From Halieaceae bacterium UBA5044 (lineage in GTDB: Bacteria; Pseudomonadota; Gammaproteobacteria; Pseudomonadales; Halieaceae), in the NCBI GenBank assembly GCA_002416125.1, contig DIBU01000022.1:1-64000 (forward strand): DNA of 64,000 nucleotides, read 5' to 3'. The notes under the pieces were generated by a model that was not told where the DNA came from, made no database searches, and saw nothing but the letters and a program-made list of their open reading frames with translations. A program made the translations under genes and the position numbers. This document shows positions 35,686 through 44,627 of the stretch, in pieces (within the stretch, counting starts at the first letter, position 1; the number at the start of each line of letters is the position of its first letter).

Positions 35686-36135
35686 ATGGTCAAACGCATT
35701 ATCTATCCGCCCATGTGGATGGTGTTCGGGGTTTGCGCCATTTTTGCCTTCAATGAATTCTACCCGGGTCCCCGCTTCACCAGTCAGGCCAGCCAGTTGC
35801 TGGGCGGGGCTATCCTGCTCGCTGGCCTCGCCATGCTTGTGGTGGCAGGGGGCCTGTTCAAACGCGCCGGCACTGACCTGATTCCCTTCCGCAATGTGTC
35901 GGCGCTGGTCACCACCGGCGTCTACCGTTTCACACGCAACCCCATGTATCTGGGCATGGCGGCCATTCTGCTTGGGGTCGCGGTGACGGTGGGATCCAGC
36001 TTGGCGTTGCTGGTTCCGCCATTGTTCATGGCGATTGTCGAGTGGCGCTACATACGGCCCGAAGAGGCATTGCTACAGGACCTCTTTCCCGAGGACTACC
36101 CCGCCTATCGCGCCCGGGTGCGGCGCTGGCTGTAG
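35686..36135 (+). CDS. Isoprenylcysteine methyltransferase-like membrane protein
   Basis: 149 residues with about four transmembrane segments. The C-terminal half carries TTGVYRFTRNPMYLGMAAILLG and EWRYIRPEEALLQDLFPEDYPAYRARVRRWL, the signature of the ICMT/phospholipid methyltransferase superfamily. Bacterial members have mostly unknown substrates. 20 bases after the ZIP gene, so probably in the same transcript. Confidence 0.8.
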   Translation: MVKRIIYPPMWMVFGVCAIFAFNEFYPGPRFTSQASQLLGGAILLAGLAMLVVAGGLFKRAGTDLIPFRNVSALVTTGVYRFTRNPMYLGMAAILLGVAVTVGSSLALLVPPLFMAIVEWRYIRPEEALLQDLFPEDYPAYRARVRRWL

Positions 36136-36148
36136 TCAACGCGGCCTG

Positions 36149-37225
36149 TCACGCGCCCAGCGCCCTGGCGCGGGCCTGGGTAGCCTCTGCGTCGAAGGGT
36201 TTTGCTGACCAGCCCTGCATCTGCTCCTCTACCAGTGTGGTGAGCGCCTCGATGTGTACCGGTTCGCTGTTCAGGCAGGGAATATACTCGTAGCGTTCAC
36301 CGCCGGCTTCCATAAAGTAGCCGCGGTTTTCCACACCGATTTCCTCGATGGTTTCCAGGCAGTCTGCCGAGAACCCCGGGCAGATGACCTGCACGGACGT
36401 CACACCCTGTGCAGGCAAGCCTCGCAGGGTGTCGTCCGTGTAGGGCTTGAGCCAGGGTTCGCGGCCGAAGCGCGATTGAAAGCAGGTCAGGTAGTCATCG
36501 GCGTCCAGCCCCAGCGCCTCCGCCAGCAGGCGGCTGGTCTTGTGGCAGTGGCAGTGATAGGGGTCCCCGTTGTGCAGGTAGCGCTCAGGTTCGCCGTGGT
36601 AGGACATGATCAGGCGGTCGGCGCGACCGTGCGCCTGCCAGTGTGCGCGCACGCTGGCGGCCAGTGCGCTGATATAGGCGGGGTGGTCGTGGTACTGGGC
36701 GACGAAGCGTAGTTCAGGCAGCCAGCGGCGCTGACGGAAGTCGGCCGCCAGGGCGTCAAAGGTGGAGCCGGTAGTCGGGCCGCTGTATTGCGGGTAGAGC
36801 GGCAGCACCACGAGCCTCTGTACGCCGCGATCAAAGAGCGATTGCAGCTGCTCCGACAGGGGGTGAGAGCCATAGCGCATGGCGAACTCCACCTGCACAG
36901 AGTCGCCGTAGGTTTTCTGCAGCGCCTTGCGCAATGCACTGGCCTGCTCACGGGTGTGCAGCAGCAGCGGCGAGCCTTGCTCGGTCCATACCGTGCGGTA
37001 GGCCTTTGCGGAGCGCGCGGGTCGAATGTTCAGGATGATACCGTGCAGGATGCATAGCCAGAGCAGGCGCGGTACCTCCACCACCCTCGGGTCGGACAAG
37101 AACTCCTTCAGGTAGCGGCGAAGTGCTCCCTTTTCAGGGGCATCGGGTGTTCCAAGGTTGGTGACCAGTACGCCGATTCGGGGCGGCTGGCGGTGGTCGT
37201 AGTCCTGTTGTCCGCGGTATCGCAT
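36149..37225 (-). CDS. hemH: Ferrochelatase
   Basis: 358 residues, with GVLVTNLGTPDAPEKGALRRYLKEFLSDPRVVE at the start, the active-site region LIMSYHGEPERYLHNGDPYHCHCHKTSRLL (about 200-230) and the C-terminal GVENRGYFMEAGGERYEYIPCLN. It inserts iron into protoporphyrin IX in the last step of haem synthesis. The ATG at 37225 gives the usual length. Convergent with the ICMT-like gene. Confidence 0.97.
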   Translation of the reverse strand: MRYRGQQDYDHRQPPRIGVLVTNLGTPDAPEKGALRRYLKEFLSDPRVVEVPRLLWLCILHGIILNIRPARSAKAYRTVWTEQGSPLLLHTREQASALRKALQKTYGDSVQVEFAMRYGSHPLSEQLQSLFDRGVQRLVVLPLYPQYSGPTTGSTFDALAADFRQRRWLPELRFVAQYHDHPAYISALAASVRAHWQAHGRADRLIMSYHGEPERYLHNGDPYHCHCHKTSRLLAEALGLDADDYLTCFQSRFGREPWLKPYTDDTLRGLPAQGVTSVQVICPGFSADCLETIEEIGVENRGYFMEAGGERYEYIPCLNSEPVHIEALTTLVEEQMQGWSAKPFDAEATQARARALGA

Positions 37226-37464
37226 GGGGTGGCATTATCCTGTGGCTACGCTCGAAAGCCAAGCGGCGGTGCGTGTGAAGAGTCGATTACGCAAGCCATT
37301 CGTCGCTGGATTGATGCATTTCATCGCTGGCCCCCTGCAACTCATCGAAAGCCCCTGTCGGCAGGCGCACGGGGCCTCTAATCTGTGTTCCATGGACAGC
37401 GCGGGACACCACCTAGCGGGTCCTCAAACCAACAACAACGCCACATTTGGCCAGGAGAACGACC

Positions 37465-37818
37465 ATGCAACCATCAATCAAAAAGTACATCGCCACACTC
37501 GCTTTCGGTGCATGCAGCACAGTAGCCCTTGCAGCCACTGCTGCCACCGCGCACGAAGACACGCTGGTACTGGCCAAGGGAATGGAAGCCGCCAGTGTGC
37601 GGGTTGAGCTCAGCGACCTCAATCTGGATACCGCGCAGGGTCAGCAAGTGCTGCATCAGCGGATCAGCGCGGCTGCTCGCGAAGTCTGCGGTTCTGCCGA
37701 TTACCGTGCCGCTGGTGGCCTGCGCCAGGCCGCCAACAACCGCGCCTGTCACGCCTCAGCGTTTGCCGAGGCTGTGAGCCAGGTTGGCGCCGAGCGCGTC
37801 GCCGCTACCCTGCGCTAG
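37465..37818 (+). CDS. UrcA family secreted protein
   Basis: 117 residues with a Sec signal peptide (MQPSIKKYIATLAFGACSTVALAATAATA). The mature part has the UrcA pattern: a VRVELSDLNLDTAQGQQVLHQRISAAAREVCG segment and a second conserved cysteine in NNRACHASAFAEAV, probably a disulphide pair. UrcA proteins are small, often multi-copy and of unknown function in marine bacteria. Start ATG at 37465 follows CAGGAG. A terminator follows at 37855. Confidence 0.8.
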   Translation: MQPSIKKYIATLAFGACSTVALAATAATAHEDTLVLAKGMEAASVRVELSDLNLDTAQGQQVLHQRISAAAREVCGSADYRAAGGLRQAANNRACHASAFAEAVSQVGAERVAATLR

Positions 37819-37854
37819 CGAGGTCAACTCCCGCTACCCCTGGTGGGAGTCCCG

Positions 37855-37885
37855 GGGAGTCACCGTCAGGTGGCTCCCTTTTTTT
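37855..37885. terminator. Terminator after the UrcA gene
   Basis: GGGAGTCACC pairs with GGTGGCTCCC (one G-U) across a 4-base loop, followed by seven T. It sits between the UrcA gene and the convergent prenyltransferase gene. Confidence 0.8.
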
Positions 37886-38879
37886 ATAGCAGCGTATCGA
37901 GAAGCACGCCGGCGAGGAACAACGGCGTGAACTGACGCGTGTGACGGAAACAGGCTGCGGAGAACCAGAGTGGCCAGAGCGTCGCAGAATAGGCTGGCGG
38001 CCGGCTCTCGGGCTTGCTTGTACGCAGCGCCCGCAACGTTTTCTGCAGGGCGGGGACGCTGGCAAAAACCAGCAATAGCGGCCAGCCAAATGTCTGCGTC
38101 AGGACCAGCGCCAGCGTCAGCGCGTATTGCGCCAGCAGCAGGGCAGCGGTAGTTCCTCGCGCGCGCTTTTCGCCCAATAATACCGGCAGGGTGTGAACGC
38201 CCTTGGCACGGTCGGCGCCGAGCTTGTCGATGTGTTTGCCGAACAGCACGGTAGTGGGCCCCAGGGCGAATACCAGGCTGAGCCATGCCACCTCGTTGCT
38301 CCATGCGCCGGAAACCACGAAGTAGGTGCCCCCTACCATCAGTGGCCCCCACACCAGAAGCACGGCGGGTTCTCCGAGGCCGATAGTTTTCAACGGCCAG
38401 GTGTAGAACAGCACAAAGAAGGCGCCGGCCAGCAATAACGCCAGTGTCGGCCCGCTGCGTTCGCTCACCAGCCAGAGGCCCAGCGCCAGCGCCACACCGG
38501 CGGTGAACGCGAAATAGCGCCAGAATTGTGCCTCGCTCATCAGGCCGTCTTCCAGCACGTGCACACCGTACTGATTGCGGTAGTAATTGCCGCGGTCAAT
38601 GCCCCTGCGGGAATCGGTGTAGTCGTTGAGCAGGTTGTTGCTGGCATGTGCGAATAACAGGCCGGTTGCGCAGGCGAGCCAGAAGAGCGGGTCGAAACGG
38701 CCGGCACGCCAGGCCAGTAACCCGCCGAGCATGGCCGCGGTCAGTGTCATGAACAGCACGGATGCCCTGCAGGCCAGCAGCCACCGCGCCACGGGGTCCA
38801 GCTGCGCCCATTGCTCAGTGGTCACACCGGGCATTCCATTCAGGGCTGCCGCCCACAATCTGAGGTTTACCACATCCAC
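37884..38879 (-). CDS. UbiA/MenA-like prenyltransferase
   Basis: 331 residues with eight or nine membrane segments. The first Asp-rich motif reads NNLLNDYTDSRRGID (about residues 84-98) and the second KHIDKLGADRAKGVHTLPVLLG, the DxxxDxxxGxxTLP form of MenA (dihydroxynaphthoate prenyltransferase) rather than the UbiA form. No other menaquinone genes are in the window, so the acceptor is unknown. The start could also be the Met at 38834. Divergent from the M20 gene. Confidence 0.75.
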   Translation of the reverse strand: MDVVNLRLWAAALNGMPGVTTEQWAQLDPVARWLLACRASVLFMTLTAAMLGGLLAWRAGRFDPLFWLACATGLLFAHASNNLLNDYTDSRRGIDRGNYYRNQYGVHVLEDGLMSEAQFWRYFAFTAGVALALGLWLVSERSGPTLALLLAGAFFVLFYTWPLKTIGLGEPAVLLVWGPLMVGGTYFVVSGAWSNEVAWLSLVFALGPTTVLFGKHIDKLGADRAKGVHTLPVLLGEKRARGTTAALLLAQYALTLALVLTQTFGWPLLLVFASVPALQKTLRALRTSKPESRPPAYSATLWPLWFSAACFRHTRQFTPLFLAGVLLDTLL

Positions 38880-38982
38880 AAACCTTGCTCAGGACCCTTC
38901 AGCCTGCAAGCATATCAGGCATTGTGTCGCCTGCGATGGTAAGGTGGCGAAATCCCCGCTTCAGCTCACGGAGGCAGATACC

Positions 38983-40413
38983 ATGCACAGATTCACCGCG
39001 ATTGCGGCGCTCACCACAGTCCTGATGGCCAGTGCAGCACAGGGCGGCAACGAGGAGAGTATGCTCCTCAGGCTCGATCGCGAGCAGCCGCACTACGCCG
39101 AGCTGGCACTGTCCCTCTGGGACAAGGCCGAGCTTGGCTACCTGGAGAACGAGAGTAGCGCCCTGCTGCAGGACACGCTGGCCCGCGCGGGGTTCAGCAT
39201 TGAGACCGGCGTGGCCGGACTGCCCACGGCCTTTGTTGCCAGCTACGGCAGCGGCGCCCCGGTCATCGGTCTCCTGGCTGAATTCGATGCGTTGCCCGGT
39301 ATTTCCCAGACCGCAGCACCGGTAAGGGAGCCCGCAACGGAGAAACACAGCGGTCACGCCTGCGGCCACCACCTGTTCGGTGCTGGCTCGGTAGCCGCGG
39401 CGGTCGCCGTGCGTCACTGGATGGAGGAAAACGGCGTAAGTGGCACCCTTCGGCTGTACGGCACGCCGGCGGAAGAGGGCGGCTCCGGCAAGGTATACAT
39501 GGTACGAGCCGGCCTGTTTGAGGACGTGGATTCAGTGCTGGTGTGGCACCCGTCTGACCGCAATCAATCCAATCCCGCGACGACGCTGGCCAACAAGTCT
39601 GCCAAGTTCCGTTTTCGCGGCGTGTCCTCGCATGCCGCCGTGGCCCCGGAGCGCGGGCGCTCTGCGCTGGATGGCGTGGAGGCGATGAATGTCATGGCCA
39701 ACATGTTGCGTGAACACATGCCGCAGGAAGTGCGCATGCACTACGTGATCACCAGTGGTGGCTCGGCGCCGAACGTGGTGCCGGACTTTGCCGAGTCTTT
39801 CTACTACCTGCGTCATCCCGAGGCGGCAACCCTGGAAGCGCTCTGGGAACGGCTGGTCGCAACGGCTGAAGGCGCCGCGCTGGGTACCGGCACCGAGGTG
39901 AGCTACGAGGTGATTCACGGCAACCACAGCGTGCTGCCCAACGAAACCCTGGCGAGGACCATGCACGAGCGCCTGTCGCAGGTCGGGGGTGTTCAGTACA
40001 GTGCGCGCGATCTGGCGTTCGCCAACACGCTGGCGGAGTCGCTGGCCCAGAGCGAGGCAGATCTGGCTGCCGCCGCGGCACGCATAGAGCCCTTCGCACC
40101 CTCGCGCAGTATGGGCTCGACGGATGTGGGAGACGTGAGCTGGGTGGTGCCGACAAGTGAGATGCGTGCGGCGACCTGGGTGCCGGGTACTGCGCCCCAC
40201 ACCTGGCAGGCGATTGCCGCGGGCGGCACTGATATCGGCGTCAAGGGTATGATGGTGGCGGCCAAAACCCTCGCGCTCACTGCTGCGGACCTGTTCCAGC
40301 AACCGCAGCTTGTGCGTGCGGCACGCAGCGAATTCGAGCAGCGTCGGGGCGAGGATTTCAGCTATCGTCCGCTGTTGGGTGATCGCGAACCGCCGCTGGA
40401 CTATCGCAAGTAG
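38983..40413 (+). CDS. Exported M20-family amidohydrolase (AbgB-like)
   Basis: 476 residues from MHRFTAIAALTTVLMASAAQGG, a signal peptide, so the enzyme is probably periplasmic. Metal-binding motifs are present: GHACGHHLFGAGSVAA, EEGGSGKVYM and the EPFAPSRSMGSTDVGDVSW segment. AbgB cleaves p-aminobenzoyl-glutamate; other family members act on N-acyl amino acids. Its substrate here is unknown. A GGAGG site precedes the ATG. Confidence 0.75.
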   Translation: MHRFTAIAALTTVLMASAAQGGNEESMLLRLDREQPHYAELALSLWDKAELGYLENESSALLQDTLARAGFSIETGVAGLPTAFVASYGSGAPVIGLLAEFDALPGISQTAAPVREPATEKHSGHACGHHLFGAGSVAAAVAVRHWMEENGVSGTLRLYGTPAEEGGSGKVYMVRAGLFEDVDSVLVWHPSDRNQSNPATTLANKSAKFRFRGVSSHAAVAPERGRSALDGVEAMNVMANMLREHMPQEVRMHYVITSGGSAPNVVPDFAESFYYLRHPEAATLEALWERLVATAEGAALGTGTEVSYEVIHGNHSVLPNETLARTMHERLSQVGGVQYSARDLAFANTLAESLAQSEADLAAAAARIEPFAPSRSMGSTDVGDVSWVVPTSEMRAATWVPGTAPHTWQAIAAGGTDIGVKGMMVAAKTLALTAADLFQQPQLVRAARSEFEQRRGEDFSYRPLLGDREPPLDYRK

Positions 40414-40436
40414 CAGGCGGGTGGTCGTGGGGAATT

Positions 40437-40473
40437 TGGTTGCATTGGAAACCACTTTCCCCGGGCGTATACT
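40437..40473 (+). promoter_or_regulatory. marR promoter with overlapping palindromes
   Basis: TTGGAA (40445-40450), a 17-bp spacer and TATACT (40468-40473) form a promoter. Two inverted repeats, TGGTT-N8-AACCA (40437-40454) and GGAAA-N4-TTTCC (40447-40460), overlap the -35. This suits an operator for autoregulation by the MarR protein encoded downstream. Confidence 0.5.
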
Positions 40474-40502
40474 CAGGGCCTGTCTCTGCCTGCAGGTGCC
40501 CT

Positions 40503-40985
40503 ATGCCGAATTCTCTTTCCCTCGCGCGATTCCTGCCTTACCGCTGCAACAGCCTGGCGCGCAAAATCAGTGTTTCCCTGTCGCGTATCTACAGTGACCG
40601 CTTTGGCCTGAGCATTCCCCAGTGGCGAGTGCTGGTCACACTCGCCGAATACGGTGAGTTGCAGGCACGGCAGGTCACGGAACTCACGACGCTGGACAAG
40701 GTGCAGGTCTCGCGGGCGGTCGCCGGCCTCGCCGAGCGCAGTCTGCTACGGCGTCGCAGTTGTGACCGCGACAGCCGGGCATCACTGCTGCGCCTCAGTG
40801 AGTCTGGCCTGGCGATGTTTCGTCGTATCGAACCGGAGGCGCTGGCCTGGGAAGAGGCGTTGCTGGCTCCCCTGCAAGCCAGGGAGCGGGACACACTGTT
40901 CAACCTGCTCGACCGACTGGATCTGCAATTGCAGGCGATGGCTCCGACCCCGGACGGCACAGAACGCCCGGAGAGTGCTGCATGA
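40503..40985 (+). CDS. MarR-family transcriptional regulator
   Basis: 160 residues from MPNSLSLARFLPYRCNSLARKISVSLSRIYSDRF. The winged helix covers about residues 30-110: RFGLSIPQWRVLVTLAEYGELQARQVTELTTLDKVQVSRAVAGLAERSLLRRRSCDRDSRASLLRLSESG. Its stop overlaps the hydroxylase ATG by 4 bases, so it very likely controls that gene in response to an aromatic compound. An earlier in-frame start at 40440 would put the promoter inside the gene, so it was not used. Confidence 0.85.
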   Translation: MPNSLSLARFLPYRCNSLARKISVSLSRIYSDRFGLSIPQWRVLVTLAEYGELQARQVTELTTLDKVQVSRAVAGLAERSLLRRRSCDRDSRASLLRLSESGLAMFRRIEPEALAWEEALLAPLQARERDTLFNLLDRLDLQLQAMAPTPDGTERPESAA

Positions 40986-42682
40986 CACAGGAGGAGGTGG
41001 TCGCCAGCCTGCCGACACACCTGCGGCCCTTTGTGGAGGTCCAGAATTACCAGCAGCAGTACACGGCGCAGGACCAGGCGCTCTGGCGATTTATCATGCG
41101 GCACCTGGTGCGGCAGCTGCGCGACACTGCGCATCCGGTGTATCTGGAGGGTCTCGCCCGCACCGGCATCGCACTGGATCATATTCCCTCAATCGACGAG
41201 ATGAACGCCTGCCTCGCGCAGTTGGGCTGGCGCGCCGTTGTGGTCGACGGCTTTATTCCGCCGGCCATCTTCATGGAGTTCCAGGCGCTGCGGGTACTGG
41301 TGATCGCACTGGATATGCGCAGTGTTGAACACGTTGTCTATACCCCGGCGCCGGATATCGTGCATGAGGCGGCCGGGCACGCACCCTTTATCGTGGATGT
41401 CGACTACGCTGAATTCCTGCAGCGTTTTGGCGAAATCGGCATGCGGGCCATCGCCTCCCGGCGCGATCACGCACAGTACGAAGCGATTCGTGAGCTCTCG
41501 ATACTCAAGGAAACACCGGGCGTGGAGCCGCAACGCATCGCCGCCGCGGAGCAAACGCTGAACGCGCTGCAGGCGGTCGAAGAAGCGCCCTCCGAGGCAG
41601 CCCTGCTGGCACGCCTGCACTGGTGGACGGTGGAGTATGGCCTGGTCGGTGATGTCGCGGATTACCGCCTGTTCGGGGCCGGACTGCTGTCCTCCCTGGG
41701 CGAGAGCCGCCATTGCCTGGACGACCTGCGGGTGCGCAAACTGCCGCTTACGGTGGACGCGGTGTCGCAACCCTATGACATCACCCGGGAGCAGCCACGG
41801 CTGTACGTCACCCGCAGCTGTCGGCATCTGAGCCAGGTGCTGGAAGAGTTCGCCGCGACCATGGCGTATCGCGTAGGCGGCGCAGCGGCGCTGCGTCAGG
41901 CGATTGCCGCCGGCACCGTGTGTACGGCGGAATATGACACGGGTGTTCAGGTGAGTGGCTGCTTCACGTCGGTGTTCTGTGATGCGGTTGGCAAGGCGGT
42001 GTATATGCAGTGTGTGGGGCCGACCCAGATCGCTTTCCGGGGCGCGGAGATCTATGGACACGGCACGACAACGCACGCCGAAGGCTTTGGCTCGCCGATT
42101 GGCAAGCTGAAGGACTTTACCCGTTGTCTGTCCGAGTACTCGGTGGATGAGCTGAAGGCGCACAACATACGCATTGGGGAGCCGGTTTGCCTGGAGTTTC
42201 TGTCGGGCATCACCGTGCGCGGATACCTGCAGGATGTGCTGCGGCAGGAACACCGCAATCTGCTGCTCAGCTTCAGCGACTGCACGGTGACCGACCTGCA
42301 GGGTGAAGTGCTGTTCGAGCCGGCATGGGGGCGCTACGACATGGCGGTGGGCGGAGCAATCTGCTCGGTGTTTGGTGGCAGCGCGGACCGCGCCAAGTAC
42401 CCGCTCTACCAGCCCGTCAGCAGTGCGCGTTCCCCGTGCGCAACGCCCGATGCCGAACTGGAGGCGGCCTACCACGCGGTGGCGACGCTGGCGCTGGGTG
42501 CTGATCAGGCCCCGGTGGTCAGGGCACTCGATGCCCGGCCTGAGGACTGGCTGCTGCGGGCAGAGGTGTTGGCCCTGGGTGACCGCGCCCCTGCGACCCT
42601 GGCGCAGCGTGCGCGTCGTGAACTGCGCGAGATCGGCGCTGCGCATCCGGAGCTCCAGGAGGTCCTCGCACTGGTCTCCTAG
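40982..42682 (+). CDS. Biopterin-type aromatic amino acid hydroxylase with C-terminal extension
   Basis: 566 residues. The hydroxylase core shows the iron ligands His128 and His133 in TPAPDIVHEAAGHAP and Glu218 in LHWWTVEYGL, aligning with PEPDICHELLGH and WFTVEFG of phenylalanine hydroxylase. Bacterial PhhA is only about 260-300 residues; here about 250 further residues follow, without a domain I recognise. No N-terminal ACT domain is present. Probably converts phenylalanine (or tyrosine or tryptophan) using a pterin and iron. Translationally coupled to the MarR gene. Confidence 0.8.
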   Translation: MTQEEVVASLPTHLRPFVEVQNYQQQYTAQDQALWRFIMRHLVRQLRDTAHPVYLEGLARTGIALDHIPSIDEMNACLAQLGWRAVVVDGFIPPAIFMEFQALRVLVIALDMRSVEHVVYTPAPDIVHEAAGHAPFIVDVDYAEFLQRFGEIGMRAIASRRDHAQYEAIRELSILKETPGVEPQRIAAAEQTLNALQAVEEAPSEAALLARLHWWTVEYGLVGDVADYRLFGAGLLSSLGESRHCLDDLRVRKLPLTVDAVSQPYDITREQPRLYVTRSCRHLSQVLEEFAATMAYRVGGAAALRQAIAAGTVCTAEYDTGVQVSGCFTSVFCDAVGKAVYMQCVGPTQIAFRGAEIYGHGTTTHAEGFGSPIGKLKDFTRCLSEYSVDELKAHNIRIGEPVCLEFLSGITVRGYLQDVLRQEHRNLLLSFSDCTVTDLQGEVLFEPAWGRYDMAVGGAICSVFGGSADRAKYPLYQPVSSARSPCATPDAELEAAYHAVATLALGADQAPVVRALDARPEDWLLRAEVLALGDRAPATLAQRARRELREIGAAHPELQEVLALVS

Positions 42683-42793
42683 CGGAACGGCGATGGTGCC
42701 TGCCCGGGGGCGGTGCCGCCTGCAGGGCATGCATCCCGGCGAGGCTTACCGTACTATACCGGCTCGCCTGAAATCACCGCCCGGAGAGGACCG

Positions 42794-43966
42794 ATGTCCC
42801 TGGATTTTGACAGTGCACGATTACCCAACCCCTGGTGCACCGAGGAGCACGAAGCCTGGCGTACGCAGCTGCGCCGTTTTATCGACACCGAAATCATGCC
42901 GTTTGCCGATGATTGGGACGAGGCGGGCGAGATTCCGGCAGCGCTCTGGCCCAAGGCCGCGGCTGTGGGGTTACTGGGGCTGGGCTATCCGGAAGCCTAT
43001 GGGGGCACCAGTGAGGGCATCGACAGCTGGCACGCGTGGATCACCCAGGAGGAACTGGCGCGTATCGGGGCCGGCGGTATCCCCGCCAGTCTCATGGTGC
43101 ACGGTATCGGCCTGCCGCCGGTGATCCACTGGGGCTCCGAAGACATGAAACAGCGGGTGGCTCCGCCGGTGTTGGCCGGCGAGAAGCATATCGCCCTGGG
43201 GATTACTGAGCCCGGAGGCGGCTCCGATGTGGCCAGCCTCACCACAACCGCGGTGCGCGACGGCGACGTCTACGTGGTCAACGGCTCCAAAACCTATATT
43301 ACCGGGGGCATGCGCGCCGACTGGGTGTCCACCGCGGTGCGCACGGGCGGCGAGGGCGGCAAGGGCGTCTCCATGCTGCTGATTCCCACAAACGCAGAGG
43401 GCTTCAGTCGCACCCCGCTGAGCCGCAAGCAGGGCTGGTGGGCATCGGACACGGCAACCCTGTATTTTGACAATGTGCGGGTGCCCGCAGACCAGCTGAT
43501 CGGGCCGGAAAACCAGGGTTTCTGGGTGATCATGACCAATTTCAACGGCGAACGCATGGCGATGGCCGCCGGCATGGAAGCGATGGCGCGTGTTTGCCTG
43601 GAAGAGGCAGTGGCCTGGGCCCGCGAACGCCGTACCTTCGGCAAGCGCCTGGCGGATCACCAGGTCATTCGCCACAAGATCGCGCAGATGAAGCAGAAGA
43701 TCAACGCCACCCAGGCGTACATACGCTTGTGCTTTGAGACGATTGAAGCGGGCACCGCGAACCCGGGCGATATTGCCCTGCTCAAGGTGCAGGCCAGTGA
43801 GACGGTGGAGTTCTGTGCCCGCGAGGCGATGCAGATACTCGGTGGCATTGGCTACATGCGCGGCAGTCGCGTCGAGCGGATTTACCGCGAGGTTCGGGTC
43901 AACGCGATAGGCGGCGGCTCGGAAGAGATCATGCGTGACCTGGCGGCGCGCCAGTACGGAGTCTGA
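42794..43966 (+). CDS. Acyl-CoA dehydrogenase
   Basis: 390 residues from MSLDFDSARL. The family signatures are present: ALGITEPGGGSDVASL, the FAD-binding RRTFGKRLADHQVI, and GGIGYMRGSRVERIYREVRVNAIGGGSEEI. The YEGT catalytic Glu of medium-chain enzymes is replaced by Gly, while Glu253 lies in NGERMAMAAG, the position used by isovaleryl-CoA and long-chain types. The substrate is probably branched or bulky. A GGAGAGG site precedes the ATG. Confidence 0.88.
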   Translation: MSLDFDSARLPNPWCTEEHEAWRTQLRRFIDTEIMPFADDWDEAGEIPAALWPKAAAVGLLGLGYPEAYGGTSEGIDSWHAWITQEELARIGAGGIPASLMVHGIGLPPVIHWGSEDMKQRVAPPVLAGEKHIALGITEPGGGSDVASLTTTAVRDGDVYVVNGSKTYITGGMRADWVSTAVRTGGEGGKGVSMLLIPTNAEGFSRTPLSRKQGWWASDTATLYFDNVRVPADQLIGPENQGFWVIMTNFNGERMAMAAGMEAMARVCLEEAVAWARERRTFGKRLADHQVIRHKIAQMKQKINATQAYIRLCFETIEAGTANPGDIALLKVQASETVEFCAREAMQILGGIGYMRGSRVERIYREVRVNAIGGGSEEIMRDLAARQYGV

Positions 43967-43967
43967 T

Positions 43968-44600
43968 ATGAAGTTATGGCACTGCGGTGGCGCCCGCTCA
44001 TTGCGTCCCCTGTGGACGCTGGAAGAGCTGGGCCTGGACTATGAGCTGGAGGTGCTGCCGTTCCCTCCGCGGGTGATGCAGCCGGATTACCTCAAAGTGA
44101 ACAGCCTGGGCACGGTGCCCTATTTTGTCGATGGTGATACCGTGATGACGGAGTCGGTGGGGATTTGCCAGTATCTGGTAGACCGCTACGAAGATCGGGG
44201 CCTGGGCCTGCGCCCGGAACACCCCGACTACGGCGCCTACCTGAACTGGCTGCACCACAGCGATGCCACGCTCACGTTTCCCCAGACCATTGCCCTGCGC
44301 TACTACTTTTTCGAACCGGATCCGGCCAAGCGCGCGGTAGCGGATGACTACGCGAAGTGGTTTCGGGCCCGCCTGCGGCGCCTGGATGAGTGCCTCGAAC
44401 GCCAGGCGTACCTGGTGGCGGAGCGCTTTACCGTGGCGGATATCGCCATCGGCTATGCACTGTATCTGGGCCAGATGCTGCACCTGGACAAGTATTACAA
44501 ACCCGCCACGGCAGACTATCTGCAGCGGCTGATGGCGCGCCCGGGCTTCCAGCGTGCGAATGCCCAGGCTGAGCCCCTGGTGCTGCCCGATGTGGTTTGA
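43968..44600 (+). CDS. Glutathione S-transferase family protein
   Basis: 210 residues. N-terminal thioredoxin-like domain (about 1-78) with LKVNSLGTVPYFVDGDTVMTESVGICQYL, where the Thr-Val-Pro turn and Glu-Ser bind glutathione, then a helical domain with RFTVADIAIGYAL. It lies between acyl-CoA dehydrogenase genes, 1 base after the first one; a role in detoxifying or ligating an electrophilic intermediate is inference. Confidence 0.85.
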   Translation: MKLWHCGGARSLRPLWTLEELGLDYELEVLPFPPRVMQPDYLKVNSLGTVPYFVDGDTVMTESVGICQYLVDRYEDRGLGLRPEHPDYGAYLNWLHHSDATLTFPQTIALRYYFFEPDPAKRAVADDYAKWFRARLRRLDECLERQAYLVAERFTVADIAIGYALYLGQMLHLDKYYKPATADYLQRLMARPGFQRANAQAEPLVLPDVV

Positions 44601-44627
44601 GTGCCTACTGTTGACGAGGAGTACGCT

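Noticed and set aside
37884..38879. Complete menaquinone pathway.
   Set aside because: Only the MenA-like prenyltransferase is present in the window; no menB-F or menG genes are seen.
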